Shown here one piece after another: positions 35,841 through 44,925 of a DNA stretch of 64,000 nt (positions are counted from its first letter, which is position 1; each line of letters opens with the position of its first letter). The notes beneath the pieces are model-generated. The model saw nothing but the letters and a program-made list of their open reading frames with translations, was not told the origin of the DNA and did no database searches. Made by a program: the position numbers and the translations under genes. This DNA comes from Algibacter luteus (GTDB lineage: Bacteria > Bacteroidota > Bacteroidia > Flavobacteriales > Flavobacteriaceae): positions 186,001-250,000 of the forward strand of contig NZ_FQYK01000001.1 of the NCBI RefSeq assembly GCF_900141715.1, in the 5' to 3' direction.

Positions 35841-37112
35841 ATGAGCATAAAGACACGTATACCAACCAAAAGATACGGATTCTTTTTAGGATCTTTTTTG
35901 ATAACTTTATTGTTATACATAGACAGAGTTTGTATTTCTTCTGCGAAAGATTCTATTAGCGGCGATTTAAACTTAAACGACATAGAAATGGGTTGGGTAC
36001 TCAGTGCATTTGCCTTGGGTTATGCCTTATTTCAAGTACCTGGTGGTGCACTTGGAGATAAATATGGTGTTAGAAAAGTATTGACATCTATCATGGTAAT
36101 ATGGTCAATTTTTACTGCAATTACAGGATTAGCATGGAATTATATATCAATGCTTTTAGCTCGCTTCATTTTTGGAGCAGGAGAAGCTGGAGCTTTTCCG
36201 AACATTTCAAGAGCAGCTTACTCGTGGGTGCCGTTAAAAGAACGCGGTATTTTTCAAGGCATCAACTTTTCTGGATCAAGATTAGGCGCTGCTTTTGCAC
36301 TTCCTCTTGTAGCGTATTTAATCGATGCTTGGGGCTGGCGCAGTATTTTCTATTTTTTCGGTGCATTAGGTATTTTATGTGCGGTATTGTTCTATTTTCT
36401 TTTTAGGAATAAACCAGAAGAACATCCAAGCATTTCTGAAGTCGAAAAAGAATTTATAGTTAAAAACCGCCAACAAGAAAAAGAAACGCTGAATGAAAGC
36501 TTGCCTCTCGGTCGAATTTTTGGCTCTAAAAATGTAATTTTAGCTATGATTCAATATATCGGGAGTAACTTTATTTTCTTTTTTACGCTTACTTGGTTGT
36601 TCCCATATATAAAAGCTAAATACGATTTAAATTTAGTCACTACTGGTTTCTATGCGATGATGCCTCTATTAGCTGGCGCTGTAGGCAATTGGGTATCAGG
36701 ATTCACCGTTGATGCCATATACAAAACTGGAAAATGGAAAGCATCTAGGCAGATTCCAGCAATAATAGGCTTTTGTTTGGTAGTTACAGGTATTCTTTCT
36801 AGCTTGTATATGGATACGCCATTAGGGGCCGTTTTATGTTTATCTGTTGCTATATTTGGAGCAGATATGACCTTAAGCCCGTCCTGGTCATTTTGTATGG
36901 ATATAGGTAAAGAGCATTCTGGAAAAGTATCTGGTATGATGAATATGGCAGGAAATCTGGGAGCTTTCACCACAGCTCTGGCATTTCCATATTTACAATC
37001 ATGGACAGGCTCAAACGATCCGTTCTTTTTCGTAGCTGCTATATTAGGAGTAGTTGCAATAATTTGTTGGATATTTATGGATTCTACTAAACCAATACTT
37101 GATGAAAACTAA
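35841..37112 (+). CDS. MFS transporter, anion:cation symporter (hexuronate/aldonate) type
   Basis: A 423-residue polytopic protein with about twelve membrane segments. Features of the ACS subfamily are the first helix ending LLYIDRVCIS, GWVLSAFALGYALFQVPGGALGDKYGVRKV between helices 2 and 3, and FIFGAGEAGAFPNISRAAYSWVP. Family members carry glucarate, galactonate, hexuronates or tartrate across the inner membrane with protons. Here it would import the acid sugar that induces the operon. The stop codon overlaps the next gene by 11 bases. Confidence 0.9.
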   Translation: MSIKTRIPTKRYGFFLGSFLITLLLYIDRVCISSAKDSISGDLNLNDIEMGWVLSAFALGYALFQVPGGALGDKYGVRKVLTSIMVIWSIFTAITGLAWNYISMLLARFIFGAGEAGAFPNISRAAYSWVPLKERGIFQGINFSGSRLGAAFALPLVAYLIDAWGWRSIFYFFGALGILCAVLFYFLFRNKPEEHPSISEVEKEFIVKNRQQEKETLNESLPLGRIFGSKNVILAMIQYIGSNFIFFFTLTWLFPYIKAKYDLNLVTTGFYAMMPLLAGAVGNWVSGFTVDAIYKTGKWKASRQIPAIIGFCLVVTGILSSLYMDTPLGAVLCLSVAIFGADMTLSPSWSFCMDIGKEHSGKVSGMMNMAGNLGAFTTALAFPYLQSWTGSNDPFFFVAAILGVVAIICWIFMDSTKPILDEN

Positions 37113-38127
37113 ATTAAAAGGTGTTGCTATTGGCGCAGGGTATTTTAGTAAGTTTCAATATGAAGCTTGGACACGTATACCAGAAGTTGAAATAACGGCA
37201 CTATGTAATTCGAATATAGAACGTGCTAAAAGTATCATGGAACCTTACGGCGTAAAAAATCATTACACCGATTACAAGGAAATGATTATTAAAGAAAAAC
37301 CAGATTTTGTTGATATAATTACACCCCCAGAAACGCACTTTGAAATGTGTAAATTCGCCGCAGACAAAGGTGTACATATTATTTGCCAAAAACCTTTGGC
37401 TCCTACTTTTGAAGAATCTAAAAAAATAGTTGAATACGTTTCTAAAAAAAATGTGCGCTTTGTAGTTCATGAAAATTTCAGGTTTCAGCCTTGGCATCGT
37501 GAAATAAAAAAAATCATCAACGAAGGTACTATAGGTGATTTGTTCAGTTTAAATTTCAGAAGCCGCATGGGTGATGGATGGGGTGAAGACGCTTATTTAT
37601 CAAGACAACCTTATTTTCGAGATTATAAAAAACTACTTATTTACGAAACAGGCGTTCATTTTATTGATACCTTCAGATATCATGCCGGTGAAATAAAAAG
37701 TGTTTATGCCATTCTTAAAAGACTAAATCCTGTTATTAAAGGTGAAGATTCAGGGTTGATGATTCTTAATTTTGAAAACGATTCGCACGCCATTTGGGAT
37801 GCCAATCGTTACAACGAAAACAATTTCAAAAAACAGCGCTATACCTTTGGAGAATATTTAATTGACGGCTCAAAAGGCTCTATACGACTATATTCTGATG
37901 GGAATATAACCGTTCAAAAATTGGGTGGCAAGGAAGAAAGTCACAACTACACACATAACGATGTTGGTTTCGCTGGAGATTGTTGTTATATTTTCCAAAG
38001 GGATTTTATTGACACATTATTATCAAAAAATACTTTTGAAACAAGTGGCGAAAATTATCTGAAAACCTTGAAAGCCCAAGAAGCAGTATATAAATCGGCT
38101 GAAAAAAACACACCTATTTATTTATAA
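37102..38127 (+). CDS. Gfo/Idh/MocA-family NAD(P)-dependent oxidoreductase
   Basis: The ATG at 37102 is used; the TTG one codon earlier is unlikely. About 341 residues. The N-terminal Rossmann domain has VAIGAGYFSKFQYEAW and the dehydrogenase motif IICQKPLAPTFEES, where the usual EKP is QKP with the catalytic lysine kept. The C-terminal alpha/beta domain has HENFRFQPWHREIKK and YETGVHFIDTFRYHAG (the conserved His in GVHFID). Enzymes of this family oxidise or reduce sugar hydroxyls, including C3 oxidation to 3-keto sugars. The gene overlaps the transporter by 11 bases and is the last of the operon, ahead of a strong terminator. Confidence 0.88.
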   Translation: MKTKLKGVAIGAGYFSKFQYEAWTRIPEVEITALCNSNIERAKSIMEPYGVKNHYTDYKEMIIKEKPDFVDIITPPETHFEMCKFAADKGVHIICQKPLAPTFEESKKIVEYVSKKNVRFVVHENFRFQPWHREIKKIINEGTIGDLFSLNFRSRMGDGWGEDAYLSRQPYFRDYKKLLIYETGVHFIDTFRYHAGEIKSVYAILKRLNPVIKGEDSGLMILNFENDSHAIWDANRYNENNFKKQRYTFGEYLIDGSKGSIRLYSDGNITVQKLGGKEESHNYTHNDVGFAGDCCYIFQRDFIDTLLSKNTFETSGENYLKTLKAQEAVYKSAEKNTPIYL

Positions 38128-38171
38128 AAAACGCATGTTGTATAAACAGCGATAATGAGTTAATATAAATT

Positions 38172-38210
38172 AAAAAAGCCAGCAAAATATAAATTTTGCT
38201 GGCTTTTTTT
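38172..38210. terminator. Bidirectional intrinsic terminator
   Basis: A perfect 11-bp stem, GCCAGCAAAAT (38178-38188) with ATTTTGCTGGC (38193-38203) and a 4-base loop, flanked by six A on the left and seven T on the right. It can end both the plus-strand acid-sugar operon and the convergent minus-strand BNR_4 gene whose stop is at 38225. Confidence 0.93.
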
Positions 38211-38224
38211 AATGAAATCTACAC

Positions 38225-40699
38225 CTATTTTATTATCAATTTTCCATGATAGAATCTTTGATTATCATCTTGCACTTTTATTAAATAAAGCCCAGGTTTA
38301 AATCGTCCGTTATTTTCAATATCGATTCTATTGGTGCTCATTGTATTTTGATATATTATTTTACCAAGCATATCATTTATTATAATAGTTCCTCTATTCC
38401 CACCATTAAGTAATACGGTAAAACTATTGGTTGCTGGATTAGGAAAAATCTTTGCAGAAAATGGATTAGTATCTACCTCATTAACACTTAAAGTAGTAGA
38501 TTCAACAATCCATTTTGATCTATCGTCTGTGTTTCCAATGTGCTCAATAATCCCGTTCACATTATGATAGATATAATTTGAACCGTTTCGCGTCTGGAAT
38601 TGATAGGTACCATCACCGCTATTATAAATGACTGTAAACTGTTTATCTGTATCTTCTCTAGGTGCTCCAAATCCAGTATTAATAATGTCATTTGGCGGGT
38701 TGCCAGCAGCTCTTAGGATACCTCTGTCCGATCTTTTACTTTCTATATTATAATAATTCCCAGCTTTAACAAACTCCCATTCTTTATCACCAGAAACCAC
38801 ATTATTATCATTATCGCTTTCAACAACATCAGCACCTACAGAATGAAGATATTTACCCGTTACAAAATTCTTTATTGCATAGACATCACCCGTCAAATCG
38901 GTAGGGTCAAACACTTGAATGTTCGCAGTAATTACGGAAGAAGACACGGTTTCGTTACTTGCATTATATGCTATTGCTTGTAATGAATAAGTTCCGGCTA
39001 CGCTCGGTGTCCAACTTACCGAATAAGGTTCGGTTGCATCATCAGCAAAAAATGCTCCATTAACCCAAAATTCAACTTTTGAAATACTTCCATTTTCATC
39101 AACGGCATTTGCTGAAATTTGTATCGTTTCTCCTAAATTATATGTTTCGTCATTAAATGGAGATGTTAGTGAAACTCTAAAAGGTTCTTGTATAATATCT
39201 AAATCAATAATTTGTAAATAAAGAGGTTGTGCATTTCCTGATTTATTCTCCATCAAATAGTAATAGAGTTTTCCGTTATTAATATGCACTCTACCATGAT
39301 CAAAAGTTTTTCCAGAAGTAGCTTGATAAACAGTGGTGAAATTATTTGTACCACCTTCTGTCTTTTGAATAAACACCCTATTATTTTTTAAACCTATAAT
39401 AAAAACACTGTCTCCCGATGTATAAATAGAAGTTCCTCCTGCAAAATCTTCTGTAGTTATAAAATCTGTTGCACCCGCTGGTTTGTAGGTATGTAGATAT
39501 TTGGTAACGTTGTATTGATTATCCTTTACCTTGCTGATGATATGCACATCACCGTTATCAGTAACCGTCCAATCAAAATCTGCAACAATATGAACTTGGT
39601 CTATTTGAGTTGTTTGTACATAATCACCAGGTTCCATCACTTTTATAAAATCGGCATCATATAAGGGTAAATTAAAGCTTTGACCTTGGTGGTTTTTCCA
39701 TCCAGATGCGCCGCTTTGATCATCAGAATAGGCATAATATACTCCATTTTGATATTGGTACTTATCTACCTTATTTTCTCTTCGCTGAAAACCAATTCTG
39801 ATTTTTCCGTCTACATATTTCATATTTCCATAAAGCCCCCAGTTATAATCTACTCCTGGTTGGTTTTTGGCATTTAGAACATTGAAATGTGTAAAATTCG
39901 ACCAAGTAGAAGTATTGGCGTCGTATTTCGAAAATTTGTATGCCCCATTATTGTTTCCACCTTCACGCATGTACATAAATACATCACCTGCATCATTTAA
40001 GAAAAACTGCGGATAAGTAAGCGCAGAAAAATTACTGTATTCTTCATTAGGGTAACCAGGTCTTCCACTATTTAAGGATAAATGTTTATAAACGCCGGGG
40101 TTAGATGGTTTTTCTACAAACTTATCTAAAGTAAATTCAGCATCAGAAACCGATGCTACACCTGCTATCGAGTATGAATACCTAAAATAATCATCACTCA
40201 AACTACCATCAGAAGGCCTTGAGTTACTATACGCGTGCATATCATAAAGTAGATGAATACTACCATCAATTGGACTTACCGCAACAGCAATGGTGTTATG
40301 CGATTCTCCAATCCACCATTTATTTTGATAGCCAGTATGCCTATGAGGAAACTCAATAGTTGCCATGGTACCTGTTAGTGTATTGTAACGTGTTAACATC
40401 ACATGGCGATCTGCTTTTGGGCCACGATACCATGTCATGAAAACATAGTCTCCATAGGTTTTTATACAATCGCCATGAGCCGAAATACTACGCCCAAAAA
40501 AATAATCATAAGGCGCATTATCTCCTGTATTTGACGCTCCACTGGTCACCTTACTACCATCGAAATGTAAACCAAAATCGGTAATTTTAATTTCGTTCTC
40601 TAATACGACTTGAGAATTTAAAATAAAGGAAAACATAAATAAAACACATAATAGAACACAATTATGATATCTCATTTTGTGAGAGCAACTTTTTTTCAT
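38225..40699 (-). CDS. T9SS-secreted BNR_4 ulvan-lyase-like protein with Ig and ricin-like modules
   Basis: An 824-residue protein with a signal peptide (FSFILNSQ). The BNR_4 propeller spans about residues 30-515, containing FPHRHTGYQNKWWIGESHN, VSPIDGSIHLLYDMHAYS, LTYPQFFLNDAGDVFMYMREG and NWGLYGNMKYVDGKIRIGFQRR. His and Tyr in GESHN and YDMHAY are candidate catalytic residues by analogy with PL24/PL25 ulvan lyases. A Big_9-type Ig domain (about 520-610; SKVEFWVNGAFFADD), a ricin/CBM13-like module (about 615-735) and a type IX sorting tail (about 750-824; IFPNPATNSFTV ... GLYLIKVQDD) follow. It should be on the cell surface or released, attacking polymer. It is a paralogue of 41567-43756 and has its own PUL-type promoter. 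Confidence 0.8.
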   Translation of the reverse strand: MKKSCSHKMRYHNCVLLCVLFMFSFILNSQVVLENEIKITDFGLHFDGSKVTSGASNTGDNAPYDYFFGRSISAHGDCIKTYGDYVFMTWYRGPKADRHVMLTRYNTLTGTMATIEFPHRHTGYQNKWWIGESHNTIAVAVSPIDGSIHLLYDMHAYSNSRPSDGSLSDDYFRYSYSIAGVASVSDAEFTLDKFVEKPSNPGVYKHLSLNSGRPGYPNEEYSNFSALTYPQFFLNDAGDVFMYMREGGNNNGAYKFSKYDANTSTWSNFTHFNVLNAKNQPGVDYNWGLYGNMKYVDGKIRIGFQRRENKVDKYQYQNGVYYAYSDDQSGASGWKNHQGQSFNLPLYDADFIKVMEPGDYVQTTQIDQVHIVADFDWTVTDNGDVHIISKVKDNQYNVTKYLHTYKPAGATDFITTEDFAGGTSIYTSGDSVFIIGLKNNRVFIQKTEGGTNNFTTVYQATSGKTFDHGRVHINNGKLYYYLMENKSGNAQPLYLQIIDLDIIQEPFRVSLTSPFNDETYNLGETIQISANAVDENGSISKVEFWVNGAFFADDATEPYSVSWTPSVAGTYSLQAIAYNASNETVSSSVITANIQVFDPTDLTGDVYAIKNFVTGKYLHSVGADVVESDNDNNVVSGDKEWEFVKAGNYYNIESKRSDRGILRAAGNPPNDIINTGFGAPREDTDKQFTVIYNSGDGTYQFQTRNGSNYIYHNVNGIIEHIGNTDDRSKWIVESTTLSVNEVDTNPFSAKIFPNPATNSFTVLLNGGNRGTIIINDMLGKIIYQNTMSTNRIDIENNGRFKPGLYLIKVQDDNQRFYHGKLIIK

Positions 40700-40735
40700 A
40701 GCGTTTTTTTACTAATCTATTTATATATTAGTGCA

Positions 40736-40780
40736 TAAAAATACGTTCATTTTATTTATAAACTATCCTGCGCTATACTG
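40736..40780 (-). promoter_or_regulatory. PUL-type direct-repeat promoter (BNR_4 gene at 38.2-40.7 kb)
   Basis: Minus strand: CAGTAT (40775-40780), four bases, CAGGAT (40765-40770), 21 bases, then TATTTTTA (40736-40743), one mismatch to TAnnTTTG. The predicted start of transcription is near 40729, about 30 bases before the ATG at 40699. Confidence 0.75.
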
Positions 40781-40857
40781 CAGAAAATATTCAAATAAAA
40801 ACATGATTAAAGCAATTAAGACTCTTTGTGAAAAAATATTAAGTAAAAACTAACACT

Positions 40858-41565
40858 CTACTTTGTAGTGAAACTCCAAACTTGCCCAATACTTACACCT
40901 CCTTTATCATCTCTCACGACCACTTTAAAGTAATACGTAGATGCCGCACTTAAACCTGTAGCATTATAATTGGTCTCAGATTGGTTTTCAGAAACTTTTG
41001 TTGAGGCATCTGAGTTAGTATCCAAATAAACATCATAGGTTAAAGGATCTCCATCAGCATCTGATGCTGACCAAATTAAAGTCGTACTCGTTCCGTCTAC
41101 TTCTGAGTTTAATGCAGGCGCAACTAGACTTGGTGCAAATGGCACATGATTACTAACTCCATCTCCTTCTGTTAAAAATTGCATCGCTGGAGAGTATGCG
41201 CTTGCTGCGGACTTATTATCGGTTGCCTTTATACGCCAGTAGAAGGCTTTTCCTTTTTCCAAACTAATCAATTTGGATAACGAAGCACTAGTTTCTATCT
41301 TTGATATTGGAGAAAAACTATTATTCTCTGAAATTTCTACAGTATATGTTATTCTATTTTCCTCGGCGTCTGTAGACGCATCCCACACAAAAACAATATT
41401 GTTATTAATACAAATCGCATTGTTTAATGGATAAACTTGGATTGGTACTGTCGGTGCAGTATTTTCTTCTGGCATTTGCGTCTCGTCTGAATCATCTCCA
41501 CCGCCGCTGCAAGACATCATAATCAATCCTACAGCTACAATTAAATATAAGTATGTCTTTTTCAT
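40858..41565 (-). CDS. Surface lipoprotein with two fibronectin-type-III-like domains
   Basis: A 235-residue lipoprotein with lipobox IMMSC and the run CSGGGDDSDE right after the anchor, an acidic export signal typical of outer-surface lipoproteins in this phylum. Two Ig/Fn3-like domains follow: about 36-132 (VFVWDASTDAEENRITYTVEI, AFYWRIKATDNK) and 140-235 (LIWSASDADGDPLTYDVYLD, TYYFKVVVRDDKGG). No catalytic domain is present. It begins one base after the stop of the BNR_4 gene at 41567, so it is its operon partner. It may be a glycan-binding or scaffold protein comparable in role to SusE/SusF, but it has no sequence feature that proves binding. Confidence 0.75.
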   Translation of the reverse strand: MKKTYLYLIVAVGLIMMSCSGGGDDSDETQMPEENTAPTVPIQVYPLNNAICINNNIVFVWDASTDAEENRITYTVEISENNSFSPISKIETSASLSKLISLEKGKAFYWRIKATDNKSAASAYSPAMQFLTEGDGVSNHVPFAPSLVAPALNSEVDGTSTTLIWSASDADGDPLTYDVYLDTNSDASTKVSENQSETNYNATGLSAASTYYFKVVVRDDKGGVSIGQVWSFTTK

Positions 41566-41566
41566 T

Positions 41567-43756
41567 TTATTTCTTTATCACTTTAACAAATACTGGTTGC
41601 TCAGCATTAACTTTTACAAAATAAATACCATTTGGCTTATCCTCTAAATTCAATTGCACTTTACCAGCGTTTACTGTATAGGTTTTAGAAACAATTAATT
41701 GAGATTGCATGTTGTATACTTCTAAATCTATTGTTTTTATGTCATTTGGAATATACATCTCAAATAATCCGTTTGTAGGGTTTGGATACGCCTTGAGTTC
41801 TTGAAGTAAGTCAACTGTTTTTACCATCTCACCTTGACAGGCTTCCTTACTTTTTATTTGAATATTATCACCATGATTTACATCTACAGAAAAGTTTAAT
41901 TGATACGTTTCAAATAATTTTTGCCCATTTTTTATAACAGTAAAAGGTGCTTTCCCTGTTTGCACAGAAACTGTTGCTGATTTTTTACTAATACTAATTT
42001 TACCTGTTAAGCCTTCTGCTGCTGCTATGGTTACCTCATAGCAATGACTAAAATCTTTCCCAACAACATCTATACACAAATCATAAGTTCCGGGACTTAA
42101 ACCTTCAATAGTTTTATCTTTTGTAAAATCGTAGTTAACACCATCTATAATGGCCACGTAATCATGCACTGCATTACCGCTAATTATTAACTTGCCATTG
42201 TCCGTACCTGAACAGGTCTCACCTTTGGTCTGAATAGTAAAATTATTAGGACCCAATGGATTTATAGGCACGATATCTAAATCAATAATTTGTAGATACA
42301 ATGGTTGTTGATCTCCAGATTGTCTTTCCATCAAATAATAATACAATTTTCCATCGCTAATTGTAACAACACCATGTCGAAAACGTTTTCCTGAAGTTGC
42401 TTCATAAACTTTAACGAAGTTATTTGTACCCCCCTCAGATTTCTCCACAAAAATTTGTCCAGACGAATTTAATCCAATTATAAAAATATCGTTTCCTGAT
42501 GTGTATAATGTAGAAGCTCCAGAAAAATCTGTGCTTGTTATGAAATCTGATGCCCCATTTGGTTTGTATGTGTGTACATGCTTGGTAACATTATTTTCGT
42601 CATCTCTTACCTGTCCTATAATATGAACATCTCCTTTTTGCGTAACAGTCCAATCGAAACCACCAACCATATATACCATATTTTTTTGTGTGGTTTCTAC
42701 CAAATCTCCAGGTTCATATACCAAAAGATCATCAGCATCCCTCAACGGTATGGTGATATCTTCTCCTTTATGATTTTTCCATTGGGATGCTCCCGATTGA
42801 TCATCAGAATAACCGTAATAAAATCCGTTTTGATATAGATATTTATCTTCTTGATTATTTAATCTTCTTTGAAAACCTATGCCAATTTTACCATTCAAGT
42901 ATTTTAAACTACCATACATCCCCCAGTTGTATTCTTGACCAAAGTTTGAGGCATTAGGTTGTGCGAACTGAATAAAATCTGACCATGTTGAACTTGACGC
43001 ATCATATTTTGCAAAATGATAGCCTCCATTTGGGCTTGACCCCTTTCGCATTGAGAAAAATAAATCTCCTAAATCATTCAAAAAAAACTGTGGGTATGTA
43101 AATCCTGAAAAGACCGCATGATTATCTACTCCATTTAAGCTTAAATGTGTATAATCTCCATCCACATCATTTTCTTCCACGAATAAACTTAATACAAATT
43201 CATCATCCGAAACCTCAGCAGCATTTTTTACAGAATAAGCATATCTAAAATAATCTTCACTCAAACTTCCATCAGCAGGTCTAGTTCTTGAATAGGCATG
43301 CATATCAAAAAGTAAATGAATTGTACCATCTAAAGGACTAACACCTACAGCTAAAGTGTTATGTGATTCTCCAATCCACCATATATTTCTAAACCCTGTA
43401 TGTCTGTGTGGAAATTCAATTGTCTTTTTGGTACCCGTTATTGTATTATAGCGCGTTAACATCATGTTACGATTATTTTTCCCTCCTTTATACCACGTTA
43501 CAAAAACGTAGTTTTTATAGGTAGTAATACAATCCCCATGTGCTGAAATTTGAGGACCAAAAGCATAATCATACCCTGTTGAAGAATTTGCTGCATCTTC
43601 ACCAACTTTTTTGCCATCAAAATGCAAACCTAAGTCGGTAATTTTAATTTCGTTTTCTAATACGACTTGAGCAAAACTAGTCTGTACAAAGCATATTGCG
43701 ATTAATACACAGATGTTTTTTATTAAAATCCGTGAGATCCCTCTCGTTATATTCAT
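41567..43756 (-). CDS. T9SS-secreted BNR_4 ulvan-lyase-like protein
   Basis: The ATG at 43756 is preferred over one 18 codons upstream (43810): it gives a normal signal peptide (ICVLIAICFVQTSFA), and the -7 element at 43790-43797 would otherwise lie inside the gene. The result is about 729 residues. The propeller (about 25-505) is highly similar to that of the 38225-40699 protein: FPHRHTGFRNIWWIGESHN, YDMHAYSRTRP, TYPQFFLNDLGDLF, GIGFQRR. The downstream part differs: instead of Ig and ricin-like modules it has SprB-like beta repeats (ETCSGTDNGKLIISG, LSPGTYDLCIDV) and then a type IX sorting tail (YPNPTNGLFEMYI...GIYFVKVNA). Probable extracellular lyase of the PL24/PL25 kind. It is followed by the Fn3 lipoprotein after one base. 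Confidence 0.8.
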   Translation of the reverse strand: MNITRGISRILIKNICVLIAICFVQTSFAQVVLENEIKITDLGLHFDGKKVGEDAANSSTGYDYAFGPQISAHGDCITTYKNYVFVTWYKGGKNNRNMMLTRYNTITGTKKTIEFPHRHTGFRNIWWIGESHNTLAVGVSPLDGTIHLLFDMHAYSRTRPADGSLSEDYFRYAYSVKNAAEVSDDEFVLSLFVEENDVDGDYTHLSLNGVDNHAVFSGFTYPQFFLNDLGDLFFSMRKGSSPNGGYHFAKYDASSSTWSDFIQFAQPNASNFGQEYNWGMYGSLKYLNGKIGIGFQRRLNNQEDKYLYQNGFYYGYSDDQSGASQWKNHKGEDITIPLRDADDLLVYEPGDLVETTQKNMVYMVGGFDWTVTQKGDVHIIGQVRDDENNVTKHVHTYKPNGASDFITSTDFSGASTLYTSGNDIFIIGLNSSGQIFVEKSEGGTNNFVKVYEATSGKRFRHGVVTISDGKLYYYLMERQSGDQQPLYLQIIDLDIVPINPLGPNNFTIQTKGETCSGTDNGKLIISGNAVHDYVAIIDGVNYDFTKDKTIEGLSPGTYDLCIDVVGKDFSHCYEVTIAAAEGLTGKISISKKSATVSVQTGKAPFTVIKNGQKLFETYQLNFSVDVNHGDNIQIKSKEACQGEMVKTVDLLQELKAYPNPTNGLFEMYIPNDIKTIDLEVYNMQSQLIVSKTYTVNAGKVQLNLEDKPNGIYFVKVNAEQPVFVKVIKK

Positions 43757-43789
43757 GCTGTTTTTTTTATTAAAATTTGAAACTTTAAA

Positions 43790-43834
43790 TAAAATTAGCA
43801 AATAAATCATTTGGTGGCATCCTGTCCTATCCTG
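43790..43834 (-). promoter_or_regulatory. PUL-type direct-repeat promoter (BNR_4 gene at 41.6-43.8 kb)
   Basis: Minus strand: two perfect CAGGAT half-sites (43829-43834 and 43819-43824) separated by four bases, 21 bases, then TAATTTTA (43790-43797), one mismatch to TAnnTTTG. It fixes the start of the gene at 43756. Confidence 0.8.
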
Positions 43835-43870
43835 AATTCTAACCTTCTTCAGTTAAAAATATTTTAGCAC

Positions 43871-44818
43871 TTAATTTTCCAATAATCCTAACTCTGTTGT
43901 GAGCCAAATTTTTAGTTCTTTGGTCCAATCAATCCCCGTTCTATTGAAATTAAACCCAAAACCATGTCCTCCTTTTTCTAAGGCAGTATACTTGTATTTG
44001 ATGTTATATTTTTCTAAACTATCACAATAAACTACACTGTTTTGATATACAACAGATTTATCATCCAAAGCATGTATTATATAAGTTGGAGGTGTTGAAA
44101 CATTTACTTGATTTTCCATTGAATAATAATCGAGTAAAGTTTGGTCATTAAATTTATTCGCCAACAATCTTTTATAGGAACCCTTATGTCGATATGGCAA
44201 ATTGAATGACATAACAGGATACATCAAAATAGTAGCTGTTATTTTTAAATCATCTTGTTTCACATTAGGAGCAATAATAGAATCTTTTAAATTACTTAAA
44301 GAAGCTGCTAGGTGACCTCCTGCCGAAGACCCGATTACAACAATTTTTTCTCTATTAACCGACCAATTTGAAGCATTCTGATGAACCAATGATAACGCTT
44401 TTTGCGCATCACAAAGAGGTACTTGTTCTTGAGAATTAACAATTAATGTGTCGGGAAGTCTATATTTTAAAACTGCCACTACGTTAAATCCCATATCCAA
44501 AAAATATTTAGCTTTATTGGCGCCATTATTTTTCCCGATGGTTACATTGGCATATCCTCCGCCTGGACAAAACAACATCGCAGCTCCGTTATTTTTCAAG
44601 TTTTTGTTTTTATAGACATAAAGCATGGGCTCTGATATTTGCGTATATCGTATACCTGCCCCATCAAGCTTTTCATTTAGTAAAATCTCTTTTTTATTAA
44701 AAGGAATTGATTCATTTTGCCAAAGCTTAATGGTTTGTAAGTTATAATCTTGACTAAACAGACTTGACACATTTATTAAAATGCTAAATACTATTAGTTT
44801 TAATATTTTTTCACTCAT
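43871..44818 (-). CDS. Alpha/beta-hydrolase, carbohydrate esterase-like, exported
   Basis: Start at ATG 44818 (315 residues, signal ending NVSSLFSQ); ATG 44839 is possible, while the longer frame needs TTG. The alpha/beta-hydrolase core has an oxyanion CPGGGYANVTIG, nucleophile elbow IGSSAGGHLAASL, and the acid and His region HALDDKSVVYQNS ... EKGGHGFGF. The GGGY/SSAGGH pattern is that of the BD-FAE/axeA-like hydrolases found in PULs, which remove acetyl or other acyl groups from glycans. The exact ester is unknown. It is the last gene of a unit running GH3, RhaM, esterase, with gaps of 11 and 107 bases. Confidence 0.85.
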   Translation of the reverse strand: MSEKILKLIVFSILINVSSLFSQDYNLQTIKLWQNESIPFNKKEILLNEKLDGAGIRYTQISEPMLYVYKNKNLKNNGAAMLFCPGGGYANVTIGKNNGANKAKYFLDMGFNVVAVLKYRLPDTLIVNSQEQVPLCDAQKALSLVHQNASNWSVNREKIVVIGSSAGGHLAASLSNLKDSIIAPNVKQDDLKITATILMYPVMSFNLPYRHKGSYKRLLANKFNDQTLLDYYSMENQVNVSTPPTYIIHALDDKSVVYQNSVVYCDSLEKYNIKYKYTALEKGGHGFGFNFNRTGIDWTKELKIWLTTELGLLEN

Positions 44819-44925
44819 TTTAATTATATTTTCTTTCATGAGTTCGCATTTTATTAGCAACTGCGTTATTATTAAAGTTCTGAGATTTTTGAATGATAAG
44901 GTTTTTTATAAATTATATTTAATAA

